Source: Alterisphingorhabdus sp038748365 (GTDB taxonomy: Bacteria > Pseudomonadota > Alphaproteobacteria > Sphingomonadales > Sphingomonadaceae). From it: a DNA stretch of 64,000 nucleotides. Both the position numbers and the translations under genes were made by a program. This document shows positions 24,491 to 32,610 of the stretch, piece by piece. Numbering within the stretch: position 1 is the first letter of the stretch; every line of letters starts with the position of its first letter. Below the pieces are notes generated by a model. The model ran no database searches, had not been told where the DNA came from, and saw only the letters and a list, made by a program, of their open reading frames with translations. Location of the stretch: assembly GCA_038748365.1 (NCBI GenBank), contig JBCDIZ010000012.1, forward strand, positions 1-64,000. Reading direction: 5' to 3'.

Positions 24491-25570
24491 ATGGCAGAAG
24501 AAGCGCAGAGCGGTTTCCCAACTGTGGCCGAAGCCTTTGCCAATCAGGTGGACTATTGCACCGCCAATGGCGCGCCGATCACGGCGCGGGTATGTGAAGC
24601 GCTTTCGGCACTTCTGCATCAGGACAAACAGGCGGCGGACACCGCTTTTGGCCGCCGGGTTCTTGGCTGGGAGGGGCATCCTCTGGGGGACGCGCTGCCG
24701 CTGAGATGTGCGGGCGGGTTTCATGCGCTACATCTTGCCGATATGGAGCCTGATCTCATGCCGCTTTATGCTGGCGAAGCGACTGCGCTCGCCAATGCCG
24801 AAAAGCTGATTGGTAACGCGCTCGAACGGCATGAGGTGTTTTTGTTGCCCTGGCTCGACACCCCGCCGCAAACCAATGAGGCCGGCCGGTCGAGCAATTT
24901 TGCCGCTGCGCTGTTATGGCTGGCGGATCAGGGCCTGCCACCCCGTTTTGCCTTGAATGAACTCGGCTCCAGCGCCGGGATCAACCTGATGATGGACCGC
25001 TTCGATTATGATCTCGCCGGAGTATCGGTCGGGCCGGGCAATGCCGCTATCCAGCTCAAACCCGAATGGCGCGGTTCTCCGCCACCGAAAGCGGACATAG
25101 AGATCGTCTCGATTCAAGGCGCGGATATCAACCCGATTGATCTTACCGATGATGTCGCTGCTGCGCGGCTAAAGGCGTATATCTGGCCGGAAAATCTTGA
25201 TCGTTTCCACCGCATGGAAGCAGCCATAGCCGAGGCACATAAACAACCGCCCAAACTGATCCATGCCGATGCCGCTGATTTTGTCGATACCATGCTGGCC
25301 GAGCCGCAACAGCCGGGTACGACGCGGGTGCTGATGCATTCGATTGTCTGGCAATATCTGCCTAATGAAACACAGCAACGCATCACCGAAGCGATGGAAG
25401 CGGCCAGTGCACAGGCTACACCCGATACGCCACTCGCCTGGGTGATGCTGGAAGCCAATCGCACCATGCTGCGCCATGAACTAAAGCTGCGCTATTGGCC
25501 CGGCAGCGCGGACTGGACCACGCTCGGCACCGCCCATGCGCATGGCAAATGGGTGCAGTGGCTAGATTAA
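24491..25570 (+). CDS. DUF2332-family protein
   Basis: A 359-residue cytosolic protein matching DUF2332. Recognisable family parts are the N-terminal FANQVDYCTANGAPITARVCEAL, the central LGSSAGINLMMDRFDY, and the C-terminal TRVLMHSIVWQYLP. The central motif has a methyltransferase-like appearance (a glycine-containing motif after a strand), but the activity is unknown to me. It is transcribed away from hisG and is followed by the palindromic repeat at 25578-25726. Confidence 0.82.
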   Translation: MAEEAQSGFPTVAEAFANQVDYCTANGAPITARVCEALSALLHQDKQAADTAFGRRVLGWEGHPLGDALPLRCAGGFHALHLADMEPDLMPLYAGEATALANAEKLIGNALERHEVFLLPWLDTPPQTNEAGRSSNFAAALLWLADQGLPPRFALNELGSSAGINLMMDRFDYDLAGVSVGPGNAAIQLKPEWRGSPPPKADIEIVSIQGADINPIDLTDDVAAARLKAYIWPENLDRFHRMEAAIAEAHKQPPKLIHADAADFVDTMLAEPQQPGTTRVLMHSIVWQYLPNETQQRITEAMEAASAQATPDTPLAWVMLEANRTMLRHELKLRYWPGSADWTTLGTAHAHGKWVQWLD

Positions 25571-25577
25571 TCATTTA

Positions 25578-25726
25578 TCGTCGGCCCCGCGCTGGGGGGG
25601 CCAAGGCTGTTTGTTTCGCGCAAAGACACGAAGAGATAACGCAAACAAGAACCTTCTTTGCGCCTTCGCGTCTTTGCGTAAGTCTTTTTAAGAGAAGCCC
25701 TGGCCCCGCCTGCGCGGGGCCGACGA
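25578..25726. repeat. Long imperfect palindrome (MITE- or REP-like)
   Basis: Perfect 15-bp ends TCGTCGGCCCCGCGC (25578-25592) and GCGCGGGGCCGACGA (25712-25726) bound a roughly 150-bp imperfect palindrome. The inner parts also pair (GCGCAAAGACACGAAG against CTTCGCGTCTTTGCG). It starts about eight bases after the DUF2332 stop and lies between convergent genes. A related CGCAAAGGCGCAAAG phrase recurs near 29583. Confidence 0.75.
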
Positions 25727-25818
25727 GATTGAAAAGTTATTCCATATATTAGGCTTTGGGACAGATTCCGGAATTCGCAGGAATGGCGCACTAAGCGCAA
25801 AAAAGATTCGTCGAATCT

Positions 25819-26727
25819 CTAATTCAAAAATGCATCCATCGCATCGGTCACCGCCGCATGATTTTCCCAGGTAACAAAATGCCCGCCCGGTAGCTTCACC
25901 AACTTCAAATCCTTGATCAGCGCATCAATGCCATCCAGCAATGACGGCCGCAGCGCATGGTCATCCATGGCCCAGATCAGCAGCACCGGCATTTTCAGCA
26001 CCGGAAAGGGCTTGTCGAGAAACGCTTGCACCGCTGGCGGCGGCGGGCCGTCATAATCGACCGGCGGAATGGTGATCGCGCTGGCACGATACCAGTTGAT
26101 CATCGCGGTAAAGGCGCCGGGCGTCTGCCATTGCTGCAGATAGATTTTCCGCTCCTCTTCCGGGATCGGCGACTGCACATGATCGGCAAAATTCTCTTTG
26201 TAATAGGCATCCCAGCCCTTGCGCTCGACATAGGCTTCAAAGTCCGGCCCGCGAAAGGCGGTGATATATTGCGTCGCGGCGCGCTGGTCCGGATCGGTAT
26301 AGATGGCTTTCTGATAGGTATAGGGATGCGGCGCATTGGCGATGATCAGCTTCGCCACCCGGTTGGGATGCGTCAGCGCTGTTGCCCAGGCCCCGGCCCC
26401 GCCCCAATCATGCCCGGTCAGTATGAATCTATCGACGCCCAGCGCATCGGCCAGCGCCACCACATCACCGACCAGCTTTTGCACCGTATATTGGCTCACG
26501 CCCTCGGGCTTGGACGATCCGGCATAACCGCGCTGATCGGGCGCAATCACCCGGTGCGTCTTAGCGAAATGCACTATCTGATGCCGCCAGGTGCGGTGCG
26601 ATTCGGGGAAACCATGGAGCAGGATCAGCGGCGGAGCATCCTCCGCACCGGCCAGGGCGACGTCGAGTTCCACGCCGGTTGAGAGGGTTATGCGTGTAAG
26701 GTCGAAGGGGGGAATGTGATCAGTCAT
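25819..26727 (-). CDS. Alpha/beta hydrolase, epoxide-hydrolase-like
   Basis: A 302-residue alpha/beta hydrolase. The oxyanion-type HGFPESH lies at 38-44, DQRGYAGSSKP follows, and the nucleophile is Asp107 in GHDWGG; a late His (GGHFVTWENH) completes the set. An Asp nucleophile points to the epoxide hydrolase/haloalkane dehalogenase branch; the substrate is unknown. I start at ATG 26727: the frame extends to 26805, but those 26 codons (STSSGRTERV) come from the inverted repeat at 26742-26820. It is the last gene of a leftward run that includes pirin. Confidence 0.88.
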   Translation of the reverse strand: MTDHIPPFDLTRITLSTGVELDVALAGAEDAPPLILLHGFPESHRTWRHQIVHFAKTHRVIAPDQRGYAGSSKPEGVSQYTVQKLVGDVVALADALGVDRFILTGHDWGGAGAWATALTHPNRVAKLIIANAPHPYTYQKAIYTDPDQRAATQYITAFRGPDFEAYVERKGWDAYYKENFADHVQSPIPEEERKIYLQQWQTPGAFTAMINWYRASAITIPPVDYDGPPPPAVQAFLDKPFPVLKMPVLLIWAMDDHALRPSLLDGIDALIKDLKLVKLPGGHFVTWENHAAVTDAMDAFLN

Positions 26728-26741
26728 GGTTCTTACTCTCT

Positions 26742-26820
26742 CCGTTCGCCCTGAGCTTGTCGAAGGGCTGCTCTTCACTTTGAAGAAAGCACAAGGCTTC
26801 GACAAGCTCAGCCCGAACGG
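26742..26820. repeat. Inverted repeat of the GAGCTTGTCGAAGGGC family, copy 1
   Basis: The arms CCGTTCGCCCTGAGCTTG.. (26742-26769) and ..CAAGCTCAGCCCGAACGG (26794-26820) face each other across a short spacer. The same pair of arms occurs at 54406-54479 and 54781-54859. Read in frame the arms encode STSSGRT- or VRAELVEAS-like peptides that can falsely extend genes. Confidence 0.85.
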
Positions 26821-26841
26821 TGCGGGTTTAGCAAGCCAACA

Positions 26842-27735
26842 CTAACTCCGCCCCTGCGTCAATGGCACTTCAGGGATGGGAATAAATTCCTCCTCATCCC
26901 CCGGAACCTTGGGGAAACGCCCTGCATTCCAGTCCTCTTTCGCTTGCCTGATGCGTTCATTCGACGAAGACACGAAATTCCACCAGATATGGCGGCTGCT
27001 GCCAATCGGCGCGCCGCCGAGCAGCATGGCGCGGCCGCCGCTGATGCTTTCCAGACTGGGTTTCTCGCCGGGCGCCAGAACATAGAGGGTGAACAGTTCC
27101 ATCGGCATGCCGGCAATCGCTGCATCGCCTTCGACCAGAACCAGCGCGCGTTCATCGGCGTCGCTGTCAATCGGGATCGTGCCACCTGCCCCCAGCATTA
27201 TATCGGCATAGATGGTCGGGCTGTGGCAGGTGGTGGGTGCGGATTGGCCCCAGAGATCGCCCATAATCACCCGTGCCTGCACCTTGTTGTCCTCAATCAG
27301 AGGCAGAGCATCGGCCCCGACATTCTCAAACGCCGGATCAATCTCTTCCTTGCCATCGGGCAGTGCCAGCCAGGTCTGCATACCGAACAGCTTCGGCCCG
27401 GCCTCCATCTCGCTTTCAGGTGAACGCTCGGAATGGACAATACCCTTGCCCGCCGTCATCAGATTGACCTCTCCGGGGCGGATAGTCTGGAAACTGCCGA
27501 CGCTGTCGCGATGGTCAATGGCGCCCTCAAACAGATAGGTGACCGTGGCAAGGCCGATATGCGGATGCGGTCGGACGCCCATATCAGCGCCGACCTTAAG
27601 CTCGGCGGGACCAAATGCATCAACGAAGATAAATGGTCCGACCATCGCCCTTTTTCGCGAGGGCAATATCCGCCGCACCGCAAATGCGCCGAGATCATGG
27701 GTGACGGGAAGAATTGTCTCGCTGATAAAAGTCAA
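26842..27735 (-). CDS. Pirin family protein
   Basis: A 297-residue bicupin of the pirin family. The metal-binding histidines are in VRPHPHIGLATVTYLFEG, followed by the partner His and Glu in GKGIVHSERS. The C-terminal cupin half contains GGAPIGSSRHIWWNFVSS. Some bacterial pirins act as quercetinases, others as regulators; the choice cannot be made here. Its start overlaps the stop of the preceding small gene by four bases (ATGA), indicating coupled translation. Confidence 0.93.
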   Translation of the reverse strand: MTFISETILPVTHDLGAFAVRRILPSRKRAMVGPFIFVDAFGPAELKVGADMGVRPHPHIGLATVTYLFEGAIDHRDSVGSFQTIRPGEVNLMTAGKGIVHSERSPESEMEAGPKLFGMQTWLALPDGKEEIDPAFENVGADALPLIEDNKVQARVIMGDLWGQSAPTTCHSPTIYADIMLGAGGTIPIDSDADERALVLVEGDAAIAGMPMELFTLYVLAPGEKPSLESISGGRAMLLGGAPIGSSRHIWWNFVSSSNERIRQAKEDWNAGRFPKVPGDEEEFIPIPEVPLTQGRS

Positions 27736-27965
27736 TTTTTCGAATATTCTGCTTGGGCGAACTTTTCTTTGAGCGCGCTTACTATTAATGTGATCTGACT
27801 CTCAAGATGTGGGCTGCCGCGAACAACTTCACGCGCCGAAAAGTCGAGCAATTGGAGCGCATAATCCAGGGAAATTTCACCAGCGTCCACTCTTAGCGAG
27901 AGCATATCCATCTGAAGCCTGAGTGCCAGCATTGCTACCGCTTCTGTTCCTTCTTCCTGACTCAT
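27732..27965 (-). CDS. Small hypothetical protein between BrnA-like gene and pirin
   Basis: A 77-residue soluble protein, predicted mostly helical (TEAVAMLALRLQMDMLSLRV, ISLDYALQLLDFSAREVV). I do not recognise a family. It overlaps the stop of the BrnA-like gene upstream and the start of pirin downstream by four bases each, so all three are translationally coupled. It lacks a ribbon-helix-helix pattern, so it is not an obvious replacement for an antitoxin DNA-binding domain. Confidence 0.65.
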   Translation of the reverse strand: MSQEEGTEAVAMLALRLQMDMLSLRVDAGEISLDYALQLLDFSAREVVRGSPHLESQITLIVSALKEKFAQAEYSKN

Positions 27966-28174
27966 GCCGCCAAGCGATCCTGTGTCGCAAAAGCAGACTG
28001 TACAGAAAAAGCCGACGTGACAGTGTCGGCCTCACTGACAAATTTTACCCCGCTATCCTTTACAAAGGCCCGGCTCATCTGTGGTCCGAGAATCTCACTA
28101 TTTGGTATTGCTCTGGCAAAGTCCTGCTGTGTCCAGAAAGGATTATCAGGATCCTCAAGATCACGATTTCTCAT
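27962..28174 (-). CDS. BrnA-like antitoxin with atypical C-terminus
   Basis: A 70-residue product overlapping brnT by 14 bases. Its N-terminal half (DPDNPFWTQQDFARAIPNSEILG) matches BrnA antitoxins. The ribbon-helix-helix DNA-binding tail expected next is absent; instead the frame ends VTSAFSVQSAFATQDRLAA. A terminator-like hairpin at 28011-28030 lies within the altered part. The gene may therefore be truncated or rearranged while still able to bind the toxin. Autoregulation through the C-terminus would be lost. Confidence 0.65.
   Translation of the reverse strand: MRNRDLEDPDNPFWTQQDFARAIPNSEILGPQMSRAFVKDSGVKFVSEADTVTSAFSVQSAFATQDRLAA
28006..28030 (-). terminator. Terminator-like hairpin inside the BrnA-like frame
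   Basis: On the minus strand GCCGAC-ACTGTCAC-GTCGGC is followed by TTTTT (plus bases 28006-28010). It has the form of an intrinsic terminator yet lies inside an open frame, with coupled genes continuing downstream. Confidence 0.55.
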
Positions 28175-28424
28175 AGCGTTTCATTTCCTTTTCGTGCGCT
28201 CGCCGAAAACTTATCAGCCGGACGGTCTGCTGACTAATTGTGAATGCTATCATATACCCCAAACCGTCAATTCTGCCAAAAGATCGGTAGCGCTCCTCTC
28301 GGTAATTGCGCCTTTTATCTTCAATGGTCACAGGTTCCCGATCAAAACCATTAAATGAATCCAAACCAAACCCATGTTTACGGCGATTAGCTTCGCTTTT
28401 CGCAGGGTCGAAGACAAATCTCAT
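28161..28424 (-). CDS. brnT: BrnT family toxin
   Basis: An 87-residue BrnT-type ribonuclease toxin. The sequence FVFDPAKSEANRRKHGFGLDSF, then YREERYRSFGRIDGLGYMIAFT and RLISFRRAHEKEMKRYE, contains the family pattern. BrnT toxins cleave RNA and are neutralised by BrnA, which normally follows; here the following gene is BrnA-like only at its N-terminus. It starts 12 bases after the bolA stop, same strand, which is an unusual place for a toxin and suggests insertion next to a core gene. Confidence 0.88.
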   Translation of the reverse strand: MRFVFDPAKSEANRRKHGFGLDSFNGFDREPVTIEDKRRNYREERYRSFGRIDGLGYMIAFTISQQTVRLISFRRAHEKEMKRYEKS

Positions 28425-28436
28425 AGTGCTTTTACG

Positions 28437-28712
28437 TTATTCACCCGGCGCGCTGGCCTTGATCGCCATGGCATGCACCCGTTCACCCGGCAAATCGCCC
28501 AGCGCCTTGTTGACCATGCGCTGCCGCTGGAGGCGGGATACGCCTTCAAAAGCGGCGCTCTCGATCACCACGGTGAAGTGCGATTCCCCGCTGCCATCAT
28601 CGCCCATATGGCCGCGATGGCTGGCGCTGTCGTTGATAACTTCCAGCCTTTCCGGGGCAAAGGCCTCGGTCAGAAGCTGGGTGATTTCCTGCTGAACGCT
28701 GATTTTCTCCAT
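28437..28712 (-). CDS. bolA: BolA family protein
   Basis: A 91-residue BolA, a partner of monothiol glutaredoxins in iron-sulfur trafficking. The core is LTEAFAPERLEVINDSASHRGH..GESHFTVVIESAAFEGVSRLQRQRMVNKAL, with the conserved His in SHRGH. I start at ATG 28712 (MEKISVQQE); a longer frame to 28814 would cross into the divergent J-domain gene. The divergent neighbour begins about 90 bases away. bolA, this J-domain gene and cobS/cobT are often neighbours in alphaproteobacteria. Confidence 0.92.
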   Translation of the reverse strand: MEKISVQQEITQLLTEAFAPERLEVINDSASHRGHMGDDGSGESHFTVVIESAAFEGVSRLQRQRMVNKALGDLPGERVHAMAIKASAPGE

Positions 28713-28800
28713 GGCCACCAAGTTAGGGGTAAGCCGCAATGTCGACAAGGGCAAAGCAGCACCTATATTGATAGCTTCATGCAGAGCTATCCAATCTCCC

Positions 28801-29418
28801 ATGCCCAAGCGCACTGACCGCTTCCATGGCCGCTATGAAGGTAGCGGACGGCGCTGCGATTGGCCCGGTTGCAACAAGCCGGGCGAATTCCGCGCGCCGC
28901 CTGAGGACGTGCGCGCCGGGGCCTCGCGCTATGATGGGCCGGGCGAATGGCGCTGGTTCTGCCTCGACCATATCCGCGCCTTCAACCAAGGCTATAACTA
29001 TTTCGCGGGCATGAGCATGGACGAGATTTACGAGGCGCAACGCCCGGCCAGCGGCTGGGATACGGAAACCCGCGCCTTTGCCAGCGCCTCAGTGGATGCG
29101 CCGCGCTGGGCCGATTTTCATGATCCGCTTGATGCCATAGGCGCGAAGTTCAAGGAGAACCTCAAGCAGCGCTCGCAAGCGGCCAAAGATGCCGCCGGGC
29201 TGGATGGCGTGCACCCTTTCAACCGCAGCGAGCAAAAGGCGCTGGAAACGCTGGGCCTGACCACCGATGCTGACCGCCAGACGATCAGGCGGCGCTATTC
29301 CGCTTTGGTGCGCAAATATCATCCGGATCGCAATGGCGGCAATCGGGCCTATGAGAAGCAGCTACAGGCGGTGGTTGAGGCGTATCAGCGGCTGAGAAAG
29401 TCGGCGGTGTTCGTTTAG
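28801..29418 (+). CDS. J-domain protein
   Basis: A 205-residue DnaJ-like co-chaperone with the J domain at the C-terminus: ALETLGLTTDADRQTIRRRYSALVRKYHPDRNGG, including the HPD tripeptide near residue 173. The N-terminal half carries CDWPGC and WFCLDH, possible metal ligands. I start at ATG 28801 (MPKRTDRFHGR); the upstream frame lies opposite the bolA start. In related genomes this gene usually sits directly before cobS; here 1.6 kb intervenes. Confidence 0.88.
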   Translation: MPKRTDRFHGRYEGSGRRCDWPGCNKPGEFRAPPEDVRAGASRYDGPGEWRWFCLDHIRAFNQGYNYFAGMSMDEIYEAQRPASGWDTETRAFASASVDAPRWADFHDPLDAIGAKFKENLKQRSQAAKDAAGLDGVHPFNRSEQKALETLGLTTDADRQTIRRRYSALVRKYHPDRNGGNRAYEKQLQAVVEAYQRLRKSAVFV

Positions 29419-29446
29419 TGAACAGCCGAAACCACAGCATTCATAT

Positions 29447-29512
29447 CCGTTCGTGTCGAGCGAAGTCGAGACACCTACGCACATGTCTCTCGACTTCGCT
29501 CGAGACGAACGG
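29447..29512. repeat. Inverted repeat of the GTCGAGCGAAGTCGAGA family
   Basis: The arms CCGTTCGTGTCGAGCGAAG.. (29447-29473) and ..CTTCGCTCGAGACGAACGG (29484-29512) face each other. A small hairpin CCCTCCCGC/GCGGGAAGGG follows near 29535-29560, and a CGCAAAGGCGCAAAG phrase near 29583 recalls the palindrome at 25578. Together they fill the 235-base gap after the J-domain gene. Confidence 0.8.
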
Positions 29513-29653
29513 AAACCTGGGGACCCTCCCCGAATCCCTCCCGCTTGCGGGAAGGGAGTATGATTTTCACGCAAAGGCGCAAAGATTTTGAAGAGGTAGC
29601 ATCTTGATGCAACAGCCTTCGCGACCTTCGCGAGAAACATAAAGTTGTTACAC

Positions 29654-30445
29654 TTAGCCGTTCCGCGCACCCACCAGACCAAATGGCGCGCCTTGCGGGT
29701 CAATAGCATTGACCGAGAAATCACCGCCGGGGATTTCCATCGGACCAACCGTCACCTGACCGCCCTCGGCCTTTATCGTCTCCACCGCCTTATCAATATC
29801 GGCGACACGGAAATAATAGTTCCACATCGCCATTGGTGCCTCGGCGGGCTTTTGCATCATCCCGGCAATTGAATAATCACCATGCTGCATCATGTGATAT
29901 GTGCCCATCGGCCCCATATCCATGCTCTCGCCAGCGGCCCAGCCAAGTTGCTCACCATAAAAACCCTTCGCTGCTTCCGGGTCATCACACATCAGCTCAT
30001 TCCAGGCGCAATGGCCGACCTTTGGCTCATGTTTGGCATAGGCCGGACTGTCGCTCGGTTGCTCGCCTTTCATGATATAGAACATCGCGCCTGATGGATC
30101 GGCGATGAAGCTCATCCGGCCAACACCGGGGATATTCCAGGGCTGCATATGCACTGTGCCGCCCGCCTTGCCGATAGCCTCGGCGCTGGCATCGACATCA
30201 TCAACCTCAACATAGCCCATCCAGAAAGGCCGACCGCCGCCGCTTTTCATTTCCTCAGTCAGCGGCATCATGCCGCCAATCCCGGCATCGCCAGCGGTGA
30301 AGAAATGATATTCGGTATCGGGCATGCCGGAGTCAGTGAAATTCCAGCCAACCACCTTGCCATAGAAATCCTCAGCCGCCGCCAGATCACTGGTCACCAG
30401 CTCATACCATGTAAATTCGCCATGCACATTATTCGCCATGGTCAT
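29654..30445 (-). CDS. VOC family protein with two glyoxalase-like domains
   Basis: A 263-residue protein with two vicinal-oxygen-chelate domains: residues about 7-125 (GEFTWYELVTSDLAAAEDFYG) and about 138-260 (GHCAWNELMCDDPEAAKGFYG). Each has the beta-alpha-beta-beta-beta pattern. The family includes dioxygenases, glyoxalases and resistance proteins, and many such two-domain members are uncharacterised. It lies 22 bases after the DUF1428 gene on the same strand, so the two likely form an operon. Confidence 0.88.
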   Translation of the reverse strand: MTMANNVHGEFTWYELVTSDLAAAEDFYGKVVGWNFTDSGMPDTEYHFFTAGDAGIGGMMPLTEEMKSGGGRPFWMGYVEVDDVDASAEAIGKAGGTVHMQPWNIPGVGRMSFIADPSGAMFYIMKGEQPSDSPAYAKHEPKVGHCAWNELMCDDPEAAKGFYGEQLGWAAGESMDMGPMGTYHMMQHGDYSIAGMMQKPAEAPMAMWNYYFRVADIDKAVETIKAEGGQVTVGPMEIPGGDFSVNAIDPQGAPFGLVGARNG

Positions 30446-30467
30446 CCTCCCTCTTCTCTAAAAAGCC

Positions 30468-30839
30468 CTATTTCTCCAGCGTATAGACAGGTTCAAAGCC
30501 GCCCATAATCATCCGCGAACCGTCAAACGGCACCGGATGTTTCTCGCGGTCGAAACGCGGATCGTCCTTTACCAGCTCCTGCAGCTTAGCCATCGCGCTG
30601 TCACGGGTTTCCTTGTCGGGCCATTCCATAAAGGTGAAGACCACCGCTTCGCTCTCATCCGCGTCCACGGCGGTGAAGAAATCGTTTTTCTTGCCTTTGG
30701 GCACGTCCGACTGCCAGCTTTCGACCACCCGAATGAGCCCCATATCCATAAACATCGGATTGATCAGCGCAGCATGGTCAATAAAGGCCTGCTTATTCTC
30801 TTTCGGTACTGCGAGTACAAAACCATCTATAAAAGACAT
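30468..30839 (-). CDS. DUF1428 family protein
   Basis: A 123-residue protein matching DUF1428, a dimeric alpha/beta-barrel-like fold. It begins MSFIDGFVLAVPKENKQAFIDHA and ends RMIMGGFEPVYTLEK, with VVFTFMEWPDKETRDSA in the middle. Function is unknown. It is co-oriented with the two-domain VOC gene and is divergent from cobS. An antisense frame opposite it extends into cobS but is not coding. Confidence 0.9.
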   Translation of the reverse strand: MSFIDGFVLAVPKENKQAFIDHAALINPMFMDMGLIRVVESWQSDVPKGKKNDFFTAVDADESEAVVFTFMEWPDKETRDSAMAKLQELVKDDPRFDREKHPVPFDGSRMIMGGFEPVYTLEK

Positions 30840-31022
30840 TGCGAGAATCCCCCCTTCTTATTCAATTTTCGCTACGGCACAGTAGAGCCTGTTTCCATCA
30901 CTACCATGGCAATACGGCGAAGGCGCAGAAAAAACCGATACCCTGCATGCATAGCGGTCTTGCGCTACCCCGCGCCGCATGACTATGTGCATTGCACAAC
31001 AGGAAACACAGGCAGAGACGGC

Positions 31023-32012
31023 ATGAGTGATATCCCCAATGAGATCCCCCCCGGCACTGGCGACACAGTGATGGCCGCGCCCGACAAGATGGTGTCCGCA
31101 CGCGATCTGTTCGGGCTGGATGTGGATATGGAAATTCCGGCCTTTTCCGAAGCCGATCCGCGCGTGCCCGATCTCGATCCGGCCTATGTTTTTGACCATG
31201 ATACCACATTGGCGGTGCTGGCGGGCTTTGCCCATAACCGCCGGGTGATGATTCAGGGCTATCACGGCACCGGCAAATCAACCCATATCGAGCAGATTGC
31301 GGCGCGGCTGAACTGGCCGTGTATCCGTATCAATCTTGACGCGCATATTTCCCGTATCGATCTGGTCGGCCGCGATGCGATCGTGTTAAAAGATGGCAAG
31401 CAAGTCACCGAATTCCGCGAGGGCCTGCTGCCATGGGCATTGCAGACGCCAACCGCTCTGGTGTTTGATGAATATGATGCCGGTCGCCCTGATGTGATGT
31501 TTGTCATCCAGCGTGTTCTCGAGACCGAGGGTAAGCTGACCCTGCTCGACCAGAACCGGGTAATCCGTCCTAATCCGTTCTTCCGCCTGTTCGCCACCGC
31601 CAACACCGTGGGTCTCGGCGATACCAGCGGGCTGTACCATGGCACGCACCAGATCAACCAGGGCCAGATGGACCGCTGGAACATTGTCTGCACGCTGAAC
31701 TATCTCCCCGCCGAGACCGAGGCCAAGGTCATCCTCTCCAAGGTCGGCGAGACCGATCCGAGCGTCGTAGAGAAGATGGTCAAGGTCGCCGATCTGTCAC
31801 GGCAAGGCTTTATCAATGGCGATATCTCGACCGTGATGAGCCCCCGCACCGTGATCAGCTGGGCCCAGAACGCCGCGATCTTCCACAATATCGGCTTCGC
31901 CTTCCGCCTCTCTTTCCTCAACAAATGCGATGAGGCCGAACGGATGCTGGTTGCGGAATATTATCAGCGGGTGTTCGGTGAGGATTTGCCGGAGAGTGTT
32001 GTCGGCGGGTGA
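31023..32012 (+). CDS. cobS: Cobaltochelatase subunit CobS
   Basis: A 329-residue AAA+ ATPase. Walker A is GYHGTGKST (about 78-86), Walker B LVFDEYD (about 146), with sensor-type FATANTVGLGDTSG. CobS works with CobT to drive cobalt insertion by CobN in aerobic cobalamin synthesis. I start at ATG 31023 (MSDIPNE); the frame runs to 30537 but that part is antisense to the DUF1428 gene. cobT is about 8.6 kb downstream instead of adjacent, and cobN is not in the window. Confidence 0.95.
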   Translation: MSDIPNEIPPGTGDTVMAAPDKMVSARDLFGLDVDMEIPAFSEADPRVPDLDPAYVFDHDTTLAVLAGFAHNRRVMIQGYHGTGKSTHIEQIAARLNWPCIRINLDAHISRIDLVGRDAIVLKDGKQVTEFREGLLPWALQTPTALVFDEYDAGRPDVMFVIQRVLETEGKLTLLDQNRVIRPNPFFRLFATANTVGLGDTSGLYHGTHQINQGQMDRWNIVCTLNYLPAETEAKVILSKVGETDPSVVEKMVKVADLSRQGFINGDISTVMSPRTVISWAQNAAIFHNIGFAFRLSFLNKCDEAERMLVAEYYQRVFGEDLPESVVGG

Positions 32013-32042
32013 TTATAATAAGCGTAAGAAATTCCCAACATA

Positions 32043-32570
32043 ATGTTAGATTGGTTTGAAGCACATAAAAACCTTGCAGGTTGGGCACAGGTTCTCGGTG
32101 CTATGCTTGCGCTGGCAGTTACTTATCTTACTGCTTTTGTGCCAATCTGGAGACGCAAGAAACAACTTAGGAATGCAGCGGCCCGTCTACTAGCTAATGG
32201 CTATGAAGCGATTGAGAGCTACAGTAGAACTTCAGAGTATGGGACACCCTTACCGATCTCTCTTCGTCAAGCCGCATTAAGTATGGGAAAAGTGGCTGAG
32301 GAAATGAGCCGCTTCCCGATATATGAACTGGAAGACCAAGGTAGCAACTCCCTCGCCCGGCGCCTAGTAGCTATGGGGCAGAACCTAAGTTCAATGCAGC
32401 TCGTTCTAGAAAGCATGGCTAGCGAACTATCCGAGCGTCCTATGGATCATGAGGACAGAGAAGCGTTGCGAACTTTACTGCAAATGTCACTAGAAACAGC
32501 AGAGGCTTTGCTGCTGGGCAAAATTATGTCGCGTCCAGAGCCACCAAATCCATTACAGGAAACGCTCTAA
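32043..32570 (+). CDS. Hypothetical single-pass membrane protein
   Basis: A 175-residue protein that I do not recognise. It has one membrane segment near residues 12-34 (WAQVLGAMLALAVTYLTAFVPIW), then a basic stretch RRKKQLR and a helical cytosolic part. It starts 30 bases after cobS. Base composition is more AT-rich than cobS and the codon use is less biased, consistent with acquisition together with the adjacent toxin-antitoxin pair. Confidence 0.7.
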   Translation: MLDWFEAHKNLAGWAQVLGAMLALAVTYLTAFVPIWRRKKQLRNAAARLLANGYEAIESYSRTSEYGTPLPISLRQAALSMGKVAEEMSRFPIYELEDQGSNSLARRLVAMGQNLSSMQLVLESMASELSERPMDHEDREALRTLLQMSLETAEALLLGKIMSRPEPPNPLQETL

Positions 32571-32610
32571 ACGCCTTGTGACAAATATGGCTAGATGTTA
32601 TAACTCCCGT

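Noticed and set aside
26728..26805. 26 extra N-terminal codons of the alpha/beta hydrolase
   Set aside because: They are encoded by the dispersed inverted repeat and are unlike hydrolase N-termini.
30537..31022. N-terminal extension of cobS
   Set aside because: This stretch is antisense to the DUF1428 gene; CobS proteins begin near the chosen ATG.
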